From Oscillospiraceae bacterium (GTDB taxonomy: Bacteria > Bacillota > Clostridia > Oscillospirales > Oscillospiraceae): a DNA stretch of 6,714 bases. Below the pieces are notes generated by a model. That model was not told the origin of the DNA and did no database searches. It was given only the letters and a program-made list of their open reading frames with translations. Shown piece by piece: positions 5,789 to 6,714 of this stretch. Within the stretch, counting starts at the first letter, position 1. Each line of letters opens with the position of its first letter. A program made the position numbers and the translations under genes. Where the stretch lies: contig JAEDFW010000095.1 in the NCBI GenBank assembly GCA_016297855.1, positions 1 to 6,714 on the forward strand. The letters run 5' to 3'.

Positions 5789-6714
5789 TTATTCTTTCAG
5801 ACTTTCACCCGTGGTACAGTAGCGGCTCTCCAGCGGGCTGTCATGTTCAGCCTCGGACTGATACCGCCCGACAACCTTTGCCGCAAGCTCCACCGGCAAA
5901 AGCGTGCCCGCACCAGCCACACAGCCGCCGGGGCAAGCCATGCCCTCGAGTAGATAACCGTTATACTTTCCGGCTTTGGCCATTGCCATCAGCTGCCGGC
6001 ACTCGCGCAGGCCCTCAGCCTTGGCGGTGTGGATCTCACGCTCCGGCTCGGTCTTGGCGATGAGATCGGCCACTGCCTTCGCCACACCGCCCGAAACGGC
6101 AAATCCGCGCCCGGCAGCGGTACCCTCCTGCATCGATTCACCTTCGGCGATCGTCTCAAAATTGATACCCTTGGCCTCGAACATACCCATCAGCTCTTCA
6201 AACGTCAGCACAAAATCGACGTCGCTTCGGATGTTCGTGCGCATGGCCTCGAGCTTTTTGGCAGCGCACGGGCCGACGAACACGACTTTGCAGCCCGGAT
6301 GTTGCTGCTTCTGCAGCCGCGCAGTAAAGACCATCGGCGTGAGCGTCATGGAGATGTTTCCGCTCTGGTCGGGATAGAGCTTATAGACCATCGAGTGCCA
6401 CGCCGGGCAGCAGGATGTGGCCATATACGGCTGCTCGGCAGGAACCTTTTCCAGAAAGTCCTTCGCCTCTTCAACCGTGCAGATGTCCGCGCCGACGGCA
6501 ACCTCCACCACGTCGGCAAAGCCCAGCGTTTTCATAGCGGTCGTAAACTTCTCCGGCGTGGAGAACTTTCCGAACTGGCCGATGAATGCAGGGGCAACGA
6601 TGGCGATGACGCGCTCGCCCTCCATGATCGCGCGCACAACCTGATAGATCTGGCCCTTGTCGACGATCGCGCCGAACGGGCAGTTCACAAGGCACTGGCC
6701 GCAGGCCACGCACT
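5789..6714 (-). CDS. [FeFe]-hydrogenase, H-cluster domain, group-B-like (5' end outside window)
   Basis: This enzyme interconverts protons plus electrons and H2, normally with ferredoxin, in the cytoplasm. About 308 C-terminal residues are visible. Counting from the first full codon (6712), a ferredoxin cluster motif lies at Cys1, 4, 7, 11-Pro. The three H-cluster motifs follow: TSCCPAW at 99-105 (Cys101 as proton-relay cysteine, Cys102 as ligand), GPCAAKKLE with Cys149 and the cyanide-contacting Lys152, and MACPGGC with Cys260 and Cys264. All four cluster ligands are present, so the enzyme looks active. The variants TSCCPAW and GPCAAKK, in place of TSCCPGW and MPCTSKK in the clostridial CpI type, point to the less-studied group B. 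The reading frame is open to the window edge, so the real start is upstream; the GTG at 6709 lies inside a cluster motif and is not a start. Assembly would need HydEFG, not seen here. Confidence 0.92.
   Translation of the reverse strand, partial: CVACGQCLVNCPFGAIVDKGQIYQVVRAIMEGERVIAIVAPAFIGQFGKFSTPEKFTTAMKTLGFADVVEVAVGADICTVEEAKDFLEKVPAEQPYMATSCCPAWHSMVYKLYPDQSGNISMTLTPMVFTARLQKQQHPGCKVVFVGPCAAKKLEAMRTNIRSDVDFVLTFEELMGMFEAKGINFETIAEGESMQEGTAAGRGFAVSGGVAKAVADLIAKTEPEREIHTAKAEGLRECRQLMAMAKAGKYNGYLLEGMACPGGCVAGAGTLLPVELAAKVVGRYQSEAEHDSPLESRYCTTGESLKE

Noticed and set aside
5021..5953. A 310-codon plus-strand frame
   Set aside because: Antisense to lysR and the hydrogenase end, and it passes straight through the intrinsic terminator stem.
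1..6714. tRNA, rRNA, CRISPR, insertion sequence or prophage elements
   Set aside because: No cloverleaf, no regularly spaced repeats, no transposase or integrase motifs and no terminal repeats were seen; nearly all DNA is accounted for by six metabolic or regulatory genes.

Overview
The window looks like chromosomal DNA from a strictly anaerobic bacterium, most likely a GC-rich member of the Clostridia (Oscillospirales-like). The reasons are strong AGGAGG-type ribosome binding sites, a group-B-like [FeFe]-hydrogenase, a bacterial HdrABC set and a malate dehydrogenase built on the lactate dehydrogenase fold. The lineage is an inference from gene content; there is no rRNA or other phylogenetic marker, and other anaerobic lineages are possible. 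All six genes lie on the minus strand, so the biological order runs from position 6714 down to 1. Coding DNA is GC-rich, whereas the gap in front of mdh is AT-rich.

In transcription order the layout is as follows. (1) 6714-5789 is the 3' part of an [FeFe]-hydrogenase with an intact H-cluster domain, closed by a textbook intrinsic terminator (5783-5754). (2) After a 210-base gap holding that terminator and a good sigma-A-type promoter (5662-5634) comes a complete LysR-family regulator (5578-4679). (3) A 128-base AT-rich gap carries palindromes and TATAAT boxes that look like a LysR-controlled promoter. (4) A tight five-gene unit follows: malate dehydrogenase (4550-3606), class II fumarase fumC (3591-2215), and the heterodisulfide-reductase-like genes hdrB (2199-1408), hdrC (1411-1025) and hdrA (1012 to beyond position 1). 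Gaps inside the unit are 12-15 bases, or a 4-base overlap, and two stop codons merge with or abut the next ribosome binding site.

Working model: MDH and fumarase interconvert oxaloacetate, malate and fumarate, the reductive arm leading to succinate. The co-transcribed HdrBCA module is an FAD/iron-sulfur electron-transfer (often electron-bifurcating) unit, here with no heterodisulfide substrate expected. The arrangement suggests a LysR-regulated route in which C4-dicarboxylate turnover is tied to an Hdr-type electron-transfer complex. The final partner (for example a fumarate reductase, an MvhD-like protein or another dehydrogenase) would lie beyond position 1 or elsewhere. The hydrogenase is a separate transcription unit but could share the ferredoxin pool. 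No RNA genes, mobile elements, CRISPR arrays or broken genes were seen.
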